A stretch of DNA of 64,000 bases from DYJK01 sp040755055 (GCA_040755055.1 JBFMBS010000012.1:48657-112656), one strand, 5' to 3'. Numbered from the stretch's first letter, positions 43,658 to 52,420 are shown. Numbers and translations: made by a program. Notes: generated by a model not told the origin, from the letters alone.

Positions 43658-44350
43658 TTATACTAAGTTTGAATAAAATGTGTTCGAGTGATTAATCATA
43701 TTGTTATTCACATCGTAAGTAAGCAATGCAGAAAAGAGAGATTTATCTTGATAAGCACTTACTTTTATTTGATTTGTCGTGGATAAAATGAAATCAAAAG
43801 TGAGCGGATCATCAAGATTTATACTTAATAAATTTGAGGTTATAGAAACAACATCAAATTTTGGTACATCATTATTTACCGGATTACCAAAAGTTATTAA
43901 TGAAATTAACCTGGCATTTTTTTCAACATTGCTATCAATTAAAGATGCAATGGTTAGCGGCAGTAATTTAATGGTTAATTTATCCTGAGCGACTGTGATA
44001 TTATCTAAACGGACACCAATATTAGAATCGGGTACAATCTTTAACGATGGACTAACCGAATCGTCTGTTAAGAATGGATAAGAAGCAGAAATTAGATAAT
44101 TATAAAGATTTTGATTTTTCGGTTTAATCGAATTCCATATTTCTTTTAACGATGAATCGGCATTGATTGTAGATGAAATTTTTGATGCCATTTTGAATTT
44201 AGTAGTTCTGATCTGGAAATCCTGAGTATCAGGGGGAGTGTAGGATGATGGTTTTTGAGCCAAATAATTTTTGCCATATCTTTGACGAAATACAGCATTA
44301 CCGAAAGTACCTTTAATATTACCGAACAGAGGTTTTTTTAATTCAGCCAT
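43658..44350 (-). CDS. Hypothetical protein, DUF6266-like
   Basis: This 230-residue protein has no signal peptide or membrane segment. The N-terminus, LKKPLFGNIKGTFGNAVFRQ followed by a Lys/Tyr/Pro stretch and QIRTTKFKMASKI, is like the start of DUF6266 proteins of Bacteroidetes (glycine-rich turn, then a loop with NxRT). The rest alternates beta strands and polar residues: ITVAQDKLTIKLLP and LTYDVNNNM. The function of the family is unknown; some members occur near phage-like or secretion genes. It is isolated on the minus strand between repeat blocks. Confidence 0.65.
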   Translation of the reverse strand: MAELKKPLFGNIKGTFGNAVFRQRYGKNYLAQKPSSYTPPDTQDFQIRTTKFKMASKISSTINADSSLKEIWNSIKPKNQNLYNYLISASYPFLTDDSVSPSLKIVPDSNIGVRLDNITVAQDKLTIKLLPLTIASLIDSNVEKNARLISLITFGNPVNNDVPKFDVVSITSNLLSINLDDPLTFDFILSTTNQIKVSAYQDKSLFSALLTYDVNNNMINHSNTFYSNLV

Positions 44351-44892
44351 TGTAGTTCTCCTTATTAATAAAATTAAAAATTATAAATGATAAATTAAAA
44401 ATGACTTATAAACATCAATTAAAAATTATAAATGATAAATTAAAAATTGTGGATTTTAGTAAGCTATTAGCTGTTAGTAATCAGTCGTTAGCTATTAGTA
44501 ATCAGCTGTTAGCTACTAGTATTAAACTGATAATATTTACAGAGTGGGGGCGAGCGCAATAGTTCCAAATAATCTGCGAATTTGAGTAAATAATTGATCA
44601 AAAGAAGGTGTGACGAATAAAATTTCAACAACGACTTTTGAGCGAATTTATAGTGAGTTTGTATCGAGTTGCAATTAATAATTTCTTCTAATTGATTTTT
44701 ACCGGGTTTTATGTTGTTTAGAAAATGCATAGTTTCATTAACTTTTTTACTGACAAAAATTTAAACGAAGGGTAGGTATTAATATTTCCAATAAGCAGAT
44801 TTTGAAATAATATTCCTTACGATGGAAATTTTTTGTTTGATGTGTCGTTTAAATATGTAAAGAAAAATGTTTAATAACATAGAGGAATAATA
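44351..44892. other. 542-bp gap with AT-rich and TTAGC-type tandem repeats
   Basis: A 31-bp AT-rich unit starting AATTAAAAATTATAAATGAT occurs at 44372-44402 and 44417-44447. A second array, GTTAGCTATTAGTAATCAG with variants, runs about 44462-44520. A 73-residue minus-strand frame (44509-44730) begins inside this array and I do not count it as a gene. The last 150 bases probably carry the promoter of the sigma-like gene. Confidence 0.6.
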
Positions 44893-45525
44893 TTGAATAA
44901 CGACGATCAAATTCTGAAGCTTACTTACACAGAGGAGTTTATTAGAAAGGATAAGTTTAATGCTGTTTATTATTGCATGAAATGGAATGGTACAAATGGA
45001 ATATACTTTAATGCAAAGGAGCCGGCTGATTTTATTATTGATATTCTAGAACGGATAAACGAGGGCAGAAGAAAATGTTATCTTAAAAATTATAATACTT
45101 TTAAGAATTCAGTTTATTATCACCTCAAATATGAAATGCTCACTTATTTTGGGTGCCGGACTAAGAAAAATGATTATGACGATGGGAACGAGAATGTTAT
45201 TGCGATTGATAATTCTGTTATGCTCTCTTTTGATGATAATATAAATTATGAGTATGACGATTTAGGAAGTGAAGATATTTTAACAAATTTAGAGAGGGAT
45301 GATCTTAAGGGAAGACTGATTGAATTATTTGATCCAAATGAAGAAGTAGAAGAAATAGCTGTACTTGAAGAGATTTTAGAGGATAAGAAGAGAAGGGAGA
45401 TTGCAGAGGATTTAGGTATTACCGAAGTTGAGGTTACAACTATACAAAAAAGAATTTATAGAAAAATAGATAGAAGAATAGAATCATTAAAAATAGATGG
45501 GATCAAAAATGTCAAATACAATTAA
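44893..45525 (+). CDS. Sigma-70-like protein with region-4 HTH
   Basis: This 210-residue protein starts at TTG with GAGGA upstream. The C-terminal part is a sigma region-4-like helix-turn-helix: LFDPNEEVEEIAVLEEILED, then KRREIAEDLGITEVEVTTIQ and a basic recognition helix KRIYRKIDRR. The N-terminal half contains INEGRRKCYLKNYNTFKNSV and YHLKYEMLTYFGCR, compatible with a degenerate region 2, followed by an acidic linker. It may be an alternative sigma factor or a related DNA-binding regulator. It overlaps the next gene by 17 bases and lies upstream of an ImmA/IrrE metalloprotease. Confidence 0.75.
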   Translation: MNNDDQILKLTYTEEFIRKDKFNAVYYCMKWNGTNGIYFNAKEPADFIIDILERINEGRRKCYLKNYNTFKNSVYYHLKYEMLTYFGCRTKKNDYDDGNENVIAIDNSVMLSFDDNINYEYDDLGSEDILTNLERDDLKGRLIELFDPNEEVEEIAVLEEILEDKKRREIAEDLGITEVEVTTIQKRIYRKIDRRIESLKIDGIKNVKYN

Positions 45526-45859
45526 CAGTTTTTTGAAATTTTATTTTAATCCAAATATTCTTTCGGAGGAGGAAGCAAGGGAAGAGCTTGAAGAAATTGG
45601 AGTAGATACAAAAGAAATGGAAAGTTCTTTTCAAAATTACCTAAAGAAAGTTCAAGCTAGAAAAAAACTTTTGGAAGCTGATATTAAAAAAGAAAAATTT
45701 GAAAAGAATCTCGCTGAGTTTAATAATTTACAAGCCGGCAATAACAATGAAGAAATGGATCCTAATATTTTTAGATTAGCAGCGAGAAAAGGGAATGAAA
45801 ATATTGATGATGGGAATGATGCCGCTCTGCTCGAATATTTAAGGAAAAAAAGTGAATAA
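45509..45859 (+). CDS. Hypothetical helical protein of the sigma-ImmA cassette
   Basis: This 116-residue protein is predicted to be mostly helical and acidic: ILSEEEAREELEEIGVDTKE, then a charged helix with KKVQARKKLLEADIKKEKFE and a C-terminal AALLEYLRKKSE. The ATG at 45509 overlaps the sigma-like gene; an ATG four codons upstream is possible. There is no known domain. By position it could be an anti-sigma factor and the substrate of the downstream protease, but that is inference from gene order. Confidence 0.65.
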   Translation: MSNTINSFLKFYFNPNILSEEEAREELEEIGVDTKEMESSFQNYLKKVQARKKLLEADIKKEKFEKNLAEFNNLQAGNNNEEMDPNIFRLAARKGNENIDDGNDAALLEYLRKKSE

Positions 45860-46118
45860 TTAGAATACAATAAAAAGTTGTTTCACGCAGAGCACGCAGA
45901 GAAAAGATAAAAAACGCAAAGGGAAAAATAGATTAACAAGAATGAAAGAAAAACTGTTTCACGCGAAGTTCGCAAAGAAGAAGTCCGGAAAGAATGAAAA
46001 TAAAATTATGGATGGAAGATAAATAAAAATATGAACTCACTCCCGAAACAAGTTCGGGACAAACTTTGAATCCCTTAGGAAGAGAGGGAGCGTATCGATT
46101 AAATTTCAATTTTGTTTT
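45860..46118. repeat. CACGCAGAG/GTTCGCAAAG-type repeats in a 259-bp gap
   Basis: TTTCACGCAGAGCACGCAGAG (45881) and TTTCACGCGAAGTTCGCAAAG (45957) are two related copies. ACTCACTCCCGAAACAAGTTC (46027) resembles the right part of the MITE-like element. These separate the sigma-like pair from the metalloprotease gene. Confidence 0.65.
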
Positions 46119-46952
46119 ATGCTGGCATATGATAATGCAGAGAAATTAATTAGTAAATACTGTTTTGAATCACCAAGAGAATTGAATTTGGTTACTCTGT
46201 TATATGCAGAGGATTTGAATCTTAAAGAGGAACCGCTGAGTGATTGTGAAGGGAAGATTTTATTTGATAACAGCATCGGTATCATTACGCTGAACAGCAG
46301 CATTACTGATGAAAGACAAAAACGATTTACTTTAGCACATGAAATGGGGCACTTTTTTAATGAAGCCCTCACCAAACCTCTCCCAAAGGGAGAGGCAGTT
46401 TACAAATGCGGATTTGAGGAATTCTACGGTGTCAACAAATCTAGGAAAAGGGAAGCAGATGCAAATGAATTTGCTGCTGAGTTGTTAATGCATAAACCAT
46501 GGTTCCAAAAATTTACTAAAAATAAACCGATTAATTTTGAATTATTAAAAGATACTTCAGATTACTTTGATGTGTCGCTTACTGCCGTCGCCTTGAGATA
46601 TGTTTTTGTCGGTCAATACTCAACTGCTTTGATAATGAATAAGAATGGAAAGGTTCTCTGGAGTGCCGTGAACGAGTATTTCCCATTAAAGTTTATTCCT
46701 ACCGGATATAAAGTTAGGAAAGAATCTGCTGCTTATGATTTTTTTTCTTGCCTGGCTGATAGGCGAGACCTCACTCCCGGCCTCTCTCCTTACAAAGGAG
46801 AGAGGGGTATGATGCAGACATGTTATGATTTAGTACCGGCTTATACCTGGTTTTCTGAGGATTATAACTGTCCGAGAGATAAATATTTGTATGAGCAGAA
46901 TGTGGCGATGTACAATTATAATTGTGTGCTGACGCTATTGTGGGAAAAGTAG
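46119..46952 (+). CDS. ImmA/IrrE-family metallo-endopeptidase with two repeat-encoded insertions
   Basis: The 277-residue protein has the zinc protease motif FTLAHEMGHFF (His74, Glu75, His78) and the downstream helix KREADANEFAAELLM whose Glu117 is the likely third ligand, the ImmA/IrrE plan. Such proteases cleave repressors (ImmR, DdrO). The C-terminal part (about 160-277) is a sensor-like region of unknown kind. Two short inserts interrupt it: TKPLPKGEA after the HEMGH helix, and RRDLTPGLSPYKGERG near residues 214-230. Both are encoded by the hairpin repeat family at 46365-46400 and 46765-46813. Confidence 0.83.
   Translation: MLAYDNAEKLISKYCFESPRELNLVTLLYAEDLNLKEEPLSDCEGKILFDNSIGIITLNSSITDERQKRFTLAHEMGHFFNEALTKPLPKGEAVYKCGFEEFYGVNKSRKREADANEFAAELLMHKPWFQKFTKNKPINFELLKDTSDYFDVSLTAVALRYVFVGQYSTALIMNKNGKVLWSAVNEYFPLKFIPTGYKVRKESAAYDFFSCLADRRDLTPGLSPYKGERGMMQTCYDLVPAYTWFSEDYNCPRDKYLYEQNVAMYNYNCVLTLLWEK
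46365..46400. repeat. Hairpin repeat inside the ImmA-like gene, first copy
   Basis: CCCTCACCAAACCTCTCCC followed by AAAGGGAGAGGC. Same family as the copy in fcl but read in a different frame. It lies eleven codons after the HEMGH motif. Confidence 0.85.
46765..46813. repeat. Hairpin repeat inside the ImmA-like gene, second copy
   Basis: CCTCTCTCCTT (46780-46790) pairs with AAGGAGAGAGG (46795-46805), preceded by GACCTCACTCCCGG. Read in the same frame as the first copy in this gene. Confidence 0.88.
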
Positions 46953-47422
46953 GGTGGATGAATGGATGGATAGATGCATGTATGAATGGTTGCATGGATG
47001 CATTGATGGAAGGCTTGTCAGCCGTAGGGAGGATGGGCATGAATGAATGATTGCATGGTTATATGTTCCGTATTGATAAAGAAAATGGCAACGGGATTTC
47101 GTCCCGATATTTTTCAAGAAAGTGAAGTTCGGAACTCAAAATTATGGTATATGAATGCATGGAATGGTGGAATGAATGTATGGTTGCATGGTTGCATGGA
47201 TGCATTAGAGGATACTAGATGCTGTCCCATTCGGGAGGTAAACTTGATTTTGGACTCGCCTCGCTTTCCCGTCACGCCTTCGGCTTGCCGAGGCGGGTAC
47301 CGAGTCGGAGCGGGTACTAGGTGTAAATTTTTTCGGGCAACAAAAATGAATTCTGATTAAAGTGATTCTAGATAAAAAGCAATTGAAATGACTAATAAAT
47401 TTTTTGTAGATCTTTTTTATCA
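46953..47422. other. 470-bp repeat-filled gap
   Basis: Tandem GAATGGATGGATAGATGCATG-like words occur at 46958-47045 and 47150-47213, and a GC-rich CTCGCCTCGC..CCGAGGCGGG inverted stretch at 47254-47312. Plus- and minus-strand frames here translate to Met/Trp/His-rich repeats and are not counted as genes. Confidence 0.65.
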
Positions 47423-48718
47423 ATGGGTAATAATAAATTATTTAGTAATGTAGCAGTCTTAACAATCTATTTTTTATTCTTCTCTACAGTTATAATTGGT
47501 TTACCTGATTTGCGTTATTTAGTACCGATACCGTTATTAATATTAGTTATTATGAATAAGCAATTAATTAAATCATTCGCAAAATTTCTGAATAGTAAAA
47601 TATTTATTTTACTTGCCGGATTTGTTATTTGGACATTGATTATTTCGCTCTGGTCGTTTTATCCAACTGTTACATTCCAGAGATCGATAGTGTACTTAGG
47701 TATATTAATTGTTACTGCATTTATAACATTTATATGGTATCATCATAACCGAAATTATTTTGGGTACTTTGTACTATTAAATACTATAATTGTTTCATTA
47801 TCCATGATATCGTTATTTTTTAATTATCCCGGTGATTTATGGAGTAGAAATAATGTAGAAGGTTTTCATTCAGTTTTTACACATAAAAATACTTATGCAA
47901 GCTTGATTCTTTTTACTTTACCAGGGATTCTTGAGAAGTTATTCATTCCCCAAAATCGTTATAACTATGTTGCCTTGTCACTTGTCACATTATTACTCGT
48001 TACTGAGTACTCATTACTTTTTTTATCAAATTCCCGTGCATCGTTCATTTCATCGCTTATAATATTGCTGCCGATTTTGTTTTTACTTTCATTTAAAAAA
48101 TATATCATGCCAATTCTTGTATTATTTTTTCTTTTATTCATTATAGTTTTTTCCTTTTCTAAAGAAGTTAGAACTGCTGTGAGTAGTTATTTTAACCGCG
48201 GTACAAATATTCTTGCATCCCGTTCAGAATTATTTCTTTCATCCTTGCATGCGGCTAAAGAAGGGGGCATTACTGGAATCGGATTCGGTATCAGTCATCC
48301 CCAAATTTTGAATAACGCAAACGGCTCACATTATGATAACGGAAGGTATATCCGTGAAAAGGGGAACAGTATTCTTGCTCTTATAGAAGAAGTTGGTATT
48401 ATTGGTTTAGCTCTATTCTTTGCACCTATCGTTTTTGTTTTCATTCAACTGCTCAAATTATGTTTAAAGTATTTTCAAACAAATAACACCTCTCAGCAGT
48501 TAGTAAAACAGAATTTTATAAGGACTTTTTTCCATCTTTCCATCATTTCATTATTCCTTAATTTTATAATTCACTCGAACTTTGAAGCGTGGATGGTTGG
48601 CATATCCAGTGTTCAAATGATTTTATTTTTATCTTTTCTATTCTCTATAAATATATTTTTGAATGTTAATCTTGTTTACAATAATAAAAACTCAGTTAAT
48701 TTGCTATTATTGAGTTGA
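47423..48718 (+). CDS. O-antigen ligase/polymerase-family membrane protein
   Basis: This 431-residue protein has ten or more transmembrane segments and a Wzy_C/O-antigen-ligase region: the large loop carrying SRNNVEGFHSVFTHKNTYAS, then ASRSELFLSSLHAAKEGGITG with GIGFGISHPQ. Members either polymerise repeat units (Wzy) or ligate O-antigen to lipid A (WaaL); sequence alone does not separate them. It is the first polysaccharide membrane gene of the locus; Wzx is at 57527. GTAGATC-type sequence rather than a strong ribosome site precedes the ATG. Confidence 0.85.
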   Translation: MGNNKLFSNVAVLTIYFLFFSTVIIGLPDLRYLVPIPLLILVIMNKQLIKSFAKFLNSKIFILLAGFVIWTLIISLWSFYPTVTFQRSIVYLGILIVTAFITFIWYHHNRNYFGYFVLLNTIIVSLSMISLFFNYPGDLWSRNNVEGFHSVFTHKNTYASLILFTLPGILEKLFIPQNRYNYVALSLVTLLLVTEYSLLFLSNSRASFISSLIILLPILFLLSFKKYIMPILVLFFLLFIIVFSFSKEVRTAVSSYFNRGTNILASRSELFLSSLHAAKEGGITGIGFGISHPQILNNANGSHYDNGRYIREKGNSILALIEEVGIIGLALFFAPIVFVFIQLLKLCLKYFQTNNTSQQLVKQNFIRTFFHLSIISLFLNFIIHSNFEAWMVGISSVQMILFLSFLFSINIFLNVNLVYNNKNSVNLLLLS

Positions 48719-49008
48719 TATCAAAAAAAATCCGTAAATGTTTGGAGTTTCGTCACTCCACATAGTCAATTCTTATTTATTGAAGATATGAAAGCACAGC
48801 CATTTTAAACGTTCCAGTTGAGACATATGATTTTATGACAATTGGTGAAATTGTTTTCTATACTTATAAACATGATAAGATTCGATTCGTATTGCTTAAT
48901 GTGAAAAGAATAAATGATCTTATGGTGTGAAAAATAAAATGCAGTTGAAAGGGAAATATCAATGACTTATAAATACTTTCAAGAAAGTCACTCAGGAGTG
49001 AAGGTTGT

Positions 49009-49779
49009 ATGAAAGTAGTAATTCTAGCTGGTGGACTTGGCACAAGACTTAGCGAAGAAACCACTATTAAACCAAAACCCATGGTTGAAATTGGTGGTAA
49101 ACCCATTCTCTGGCATATCATGAAAATATATTCTCATTACGGGTTTAATGAATTTATTATTTGCTTGGGTTATAAAGGTTATTTAATAAAAGAATATTTT
49201 GCGAATTATTTTATACATCAGTCAGATATTACTGTTGATTTAAAGAACAATAAAATTGAGACACACAACAATTATTCCGAACCATGGAAGGTTACACTTG
49301 TTGATACTGGAGATAATACAATGACGGGAGGAAGAATATTAAGAGTAAAAGATTATGTAAGGGATGAGACTTTTATGATGACTTACGGAGACGGCGTAGG
49401 TGATATCGATATAGCAGAACTTCTCAAATTTCATAAGAAGAAGCATAAAGTTGCCACAGTTACGGCGGCACAACCTATTGGCAGATTTGGTGCTTTAGAT
49501 ATTGATGATGATAATAATGTAAGACATTTTATAGAAAAACCGGAGGGTGATGGTAAATGGGTGAACGGTGGTTTCTTTGTACTAGAACCGGAGGTGTTTA
49601 GGTTTATAGAAGACGACAAAACCTTTTTTGAACGTGAGCCACTTGAAAACTTGGCAAAGCAAAAAGAATTGGTCGCCTATCATCATAATGGATTTTGGAT
49701 GCCAATGGATAAATTATCAGATAAAGTTGAATTAGAAAAATTGTGGGAAAGCGGTAAAGCTCCTTGGAAAATTTGGTAA
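49009..49779 (+). CDS. rfbF: Glucose-1-phosphate cytidylyltransferase
   Basis: RfbF (DdhA) makes CDP-glucose, the entry to CDP-3,6-dideoxyhexoses. The 256-residue protein shows VVILAGGLGTRLSEET, IKPKPMVEIGGKPILWHIMK, VTLVDTGDNTMTGGRIL, TYGDGVGDID and NGGFFVLEPEVF, all typical of this enzyme and not of the glucose-1-phosphate thymidylyl- or uridylyltransferases. GGAG with a run of A/G precedes the ATG. rfbG and rfbH follow in pathway order. Confidence 0.96.
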   Translation: MKVVILAGGLGTRLSEETTIKPKPMVEIGGKPILWHIMKIYSHYGFNEFIICLGYKGYLIKEYFANYFIHQSDITVDLKNNKIETHNNYSEPWKVTLVDTGDNTMTGGRILRVKDYVRDETFMMTYGDGVGDIDIAELLKFHKKKHKVATVTAAQPIGRFGALDIDDDNNVRHFIEKPEGDGKWVNGGFFVLEPEVFRFIEDDKTFFEREPLENLAKQKELVAYHHNGFWMPMDKLSDKVELEKLWESGKAPWKIW

Positions 49780-49801
49780 AAAGCAATTGAGAATTAATGA
49801 T

Positions 49802-49819
49802 CCGCCAAAAAGACGGCGG
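49802..49819. repeat. CCGCC..GGCGG hairpin repeat, copy 1
   Basis: TCCGCC and GGCGGA arms surround AAAAAGAC, followed by CAAGTTGAGG. Similar units follow rfbH (52309) and the GxxExxY gene (52800). Here it lies just before the TTG start of rfbG. Confidence 0.8.
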
Positions 49820-49838
49820 ACAAGTTGAGGATTGAGAA

Positions 49839-50945
49839 TTGATAAGAAAACTTTTTAATAAGATTTTTGAAAATAAAAAAGTTTTAATAACAGGTGACAC
49901 GGGATTTAAGGGATCGTGGTTGGCAATATGGCTGAAAGAACTAGGAGCTGAAATTTATGGATATGCACTTCCACCTAAAAGAGAAGAAGATAATTTTGTT
50001 AAATGTAATATGAATCAAAAAATTAATCATGTTGATGGAGATATAAGAGACTTAAATAAGCTATTAAATTATTTTGATAAAGTGCAACCGGAATTTGCGT
50101 TCCATCTTGCTGCTCAACCTCTCGTTTTGGAATCTTATAAAAATCCCCATTATACATTTGAAACTAATGTAATGGGGACGGTTAATTTTTTTGAGTGTGT
50201 CCGCCAAACGAAAAACGTAAAAGCAGCTTTAAATATTACAAGCGATAAATGTTATCAAAATAACGAGTGGGTTTGGGGTTACCGTGAAAATGACCCGATG
50301 GGTGGTAAAGATCCTTATAGTGCTTCAAAGAGCTGTTCGGAATTAGTGACAAACAGTTATATTAATTCTTACTTCTCTAATAAAGCAAATTGTGCAATTG
50401 CTTCTGCAAGAGCTGGAAATGTAATAGGTGGAGGTGACTGGGCGGATTATAGAATTGTACCTGACTTTTTTAGAGCAATTAAAAAAAATAAAAAACTAAT
50501 TATTAGAAATCTAAATGCTACAAGACCATGGCAACATGTGCTTGAACCATTGAGCGGGTATCTGCTTTTGGCTTCAAAGTTATATGAAGAAGGGAATAAA
50601 TATTCTGGAGGTTGGAATTTTGGACCACTCGATCAGGCTAACTATAAAGTAGTGGAGTTAATTCAAGCTATAATTAAATATTACGGTAAAGGGAATGTAG
50701 GTTTTGAAGAGTCAAATGAGAAACTTCATGAAGCAAACGTATTGAAGCTGGATATTTCTAAAGCCATGTGGAATTTGAAGTGGAAGCCGGTATTAAATTT
50801 TAAGGAACTCATCAAATTTACTGTTGATGGATATAAAGCAGAATTGGAAGAGAAAGAATTGTACTTTGAGAGAGTGAGACAAATAGAAAATTATGTAGAA
50901 CTAGCTGAGCAAAGAAATATTAATTGGGCAAAAAACAAATACTAA
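49839..50945 (+). CDS. rfbG: CDP-glucose 4,6-dehydratase
   Basis: RfbG (DdhB) forms CDP-4-keto-6-deoxyglucose. The 368-residue SDR shows VLITGDTGFKGSWLAIWLKE, HLAAQPLVLESYKNPHYTFE, the catalytic ITSDKCYQNNEWVWGYRE, and GGKDPYSASKSCSELVTNSY with the YxxxK pair. The start is a TTG because no ATG precedes the conserved N-terminus. GAGG nine bases upstream, part of a repeat-derived GTTGAGGATTGAG stretch, may serve as the ribosome site. Confidence 0.95.
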   Translation: MIRKLFNKIFENKKVLITGDTGFKGSWLAIWLKELGAEIYGYALPPKREEDNFVKCNMNQKINHVDGDIRDLNKLLNYFDKVQPEFAFHLAAQPLVLESYKNPHYTFETNVMGTVNFFECVRQTKNVKAALNITSDKCYQNNEWVWGYRENDPMGGKDPYSASKSCSELVTNSYINSYFSNKANCAIASARAGNVIGGGDWADYRIVPDFFRAIKKNKKLIIRNLNATRPWQHVLEPLSGYLLLASKLYEEGNKYSGGWNFGPLDQANYKVVELIQAIIKYYGKGNVGFEESNEKLHEANVLKLDISKAMWNLKWKPVLNFKELIKFTVDGYKAELEEKELYFERVRQIENYVELAEQRNINWAKNKY

Positions 50946-50990
50946 CACAGAGTTCCACAAAGGAATCACAGAGTAGCACGGAGTAGAACC
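50943..50990. repeat. ACACAGAGTTCCAC-type repeat between rfbG and rfbH
   Basis: ACACAGAGTTCCACAAAGGA and TCACAGAGTAGCACGGAGTA follow the rfbG stop directly. The same words occur at 39269, 52370, 52862 and inside the reductase gene at 54136. Confidence 0.75.
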
Positions 50991-50991
50991 A

Positions 50992-52305
50992 ATGACTCAT
51001 ACTGAAATTAGGGAAAAGATCTTGGAGCTAACAAAAGAATATTATAGGGAAAAATTCTCTAATAATAATTTTGTTCCAGGGAAATCCAGAGTTAACTATG
51101 CCGGAAGAGTATTTGATGAAAATGAATTAGTTAATCTAGTTGATTCTTCATTGGATTTTTGGTTGACAGAGGGAAGGTTTTCTGAACAGTTTGCAGAGAA
51201 AATTAGTGACTTTTTAGGAATAAAAAATGTAATTTTAGTTAACTCCGGGTCTTCAGCAAATCTTTTAGCATTTACTGCACTAACTTCTGAAAAATTGGGT
51301 GATCGAAGAATAAAACCAGGAGATGAAGTTATTTCTGTAGCTGCCGGGTTTCCTTCTACAGTAACACCAATTATACAGAATAATTGCGTACCGGTTTTTG
51401 TTGACGTTGACATACCAACTTACAATATTGATGTTGTTATGATGAAGAAAGCTGTTTCAGAGAAGACTAAATGCATATTTCTTGCTCATACACTTGGTAA
51501 CCCATTTAATATCGATGCAGTTATGCAATTAGCGAAAGAATATAGTCTTTGGGTTATTGAAGACAATTGCGATGCATTCGGCAGCAGATACAAAGGTAAA
51601 TATACCGGTACATTTGGAGATATTTCCACAATAAGTTTTTATCCCGCTCATCACATAACAACCGGGGAAGGCGGTGCTGTTTGCACAGATAACGAATTAC
51701 TTGCTAAAATAATTAAATCTTTGAGAGATTGGGGACGTGATTGTTATTGTGCTGGAGGTGAAAATAATACATGCGGCAAGAGATTTTCACAACAGTTTGG
51801 TACATTACCTTATGGTTATGATCACAAATATGTTTATACTGAAATAGGTTATAATTTGAAGATGACAGAGATGCAAGCATCTATTGGTTCAGCACAAGTT
51901 GATAAACTGGCTATGTTTTGTGAAAAGCGAAAAGAAAATTTTAATAGATACAATCAAATTTTTGAAAAGTATTCTGAGTATTTTATATTACCGAGAGCAA
52001 CTGATAAGAGTGATCCGGCATGGTTTAGTTTTATTGTTACAGTAAATGAAAATGCACCTTTTGAGCGGGATGAACTGACAAAATATTTGAATGATAATTT
52101 AATTGAAACGAGAAATCTTTTTGCGGGGAATATGATACGTCAGCCGGCATTTATAAATAAGAATTTCAGAGTTGCAGATAACATGAATAATTCAGATTAT
52201 ATTATGGATAATACTTTTTTCCTTGGTACATATCCGGGAAACACAAAAGAGAAATTGGATTACATTGAAACAGTCTTGGAATCTTTTATTAAAAACTTAG
52301 TGTAA
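50992..52305 (+). CDS. rfbH: CDP-4-keto-6-deoxyglucose 3-dehydratase (E1), [2Fe-2S] PMP enzyme
   Basis: RfbH (DdhC) removes the C3 hydroxyl by a PMP and iron-sulfur radical mechanism. The 437-residue protein replaces the usual PLP lysine with His220 (FYPAHHITTGEGGA) as in known E1 enzymes. The cluster cysteines Cys193, Cys251, Cys253 and Cys261 fit the known C-x57-C-x-C-x7-C pattern exactly. NSGSSANLLAFTAL and GDEVISVAAGFPSTVTPIIQ complete the aspartate-aminotransferase fold. It needs an electron-delivering reductase, which the flavoprotein at 53662 probably provides. Repeats separate it from rfbG. Confidence 0.96.
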   Translation: MTHTEIREKILELTKEYYREKFSNNNFVPGKSRVNYAGRVFDENELVNLVDSSLDFWLTEGRFSEQFAEKISDFLGIKNVILVNSGSSANLLAFTALTSEKLGDRRIKPGDEVISVAAGFPSTVTPIIQNNCVPVFVDVDIPTYNIDVVMMKKAVSEKTKCIFLAHTLGNPFNIDAVMQLAKEYSLWVIEDNCDAFGSRYKGKYTGTFGDISTISFYPAHHITTGEGGAVCTDNELLAKIIKSLRDWGRDCYCAGGENNTCGKRFSQQFGTLPYGYDHKYVYTEIGYNLKMTEMQASIGSAQVDKLAMFCEKRKENFNRYNQIFEKYSEYFILPRATDKSDPAWFSFIVTVNENAPFERDELTKYLNDNLIETRNLFAGNMIRQPAFINKNFRVADNMNNSDYIMDNTFFLGTYPGNTKEKLDYIETVLESFIKNLV

Positions 52306-52308
52306 CTT

Positions 52309-52327
52309 TCCGCCAGTGGACGGCGGA
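52309..52327. repeat. CCGCC..GGCGG hairpin repeat, copy 2
   Basis: TCCGCC (52309-52314) and GGCGGA (52322-52327) lie directly after the rfbH stop, within ACTTTCCGCCAGTGGACGGC. It could help end the rfbH transcript. Confidence 0.8.
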
Positions 52328-52420
52328 CAAGTGTGTAAACTTTGAGAGACTTAGTGAACCTTCTTTTTTTTGTTTCACAAAGTACCACAACGTTAAAGCA
52401 CAAAGTATCACGACGTAACT

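Noticed and set aside
44372..44520. Possible CRISPR or integron repeats
   Set aside because: Repeat units vary in length and sequence and have no unique spacers or cas genes nearby.
44509..44730. 73-residue minus-strand frame (HFLNNIKPGKNQLEE..)
   Set aside because: It is partly protein-like, but its end lies in the TTAGC repeat array and there is no ribosome site or recognised domain. It might be a remnant; evidence too thin to call.
46771..47117. Two minus-strand frames rich in His, Ser and Pro
   Set aside because: They are translations of the tandem TGCATCCAT-type repeats and of the ImmA-gene shadow.
47043..47360. 105-residue plus-strand frame
   Set aside because: Its sequence is made of the GAATGGATGGA-type and GC-rich repeats (Met/Trp/Gly runs), with no domain-like pattern or ribosome site.
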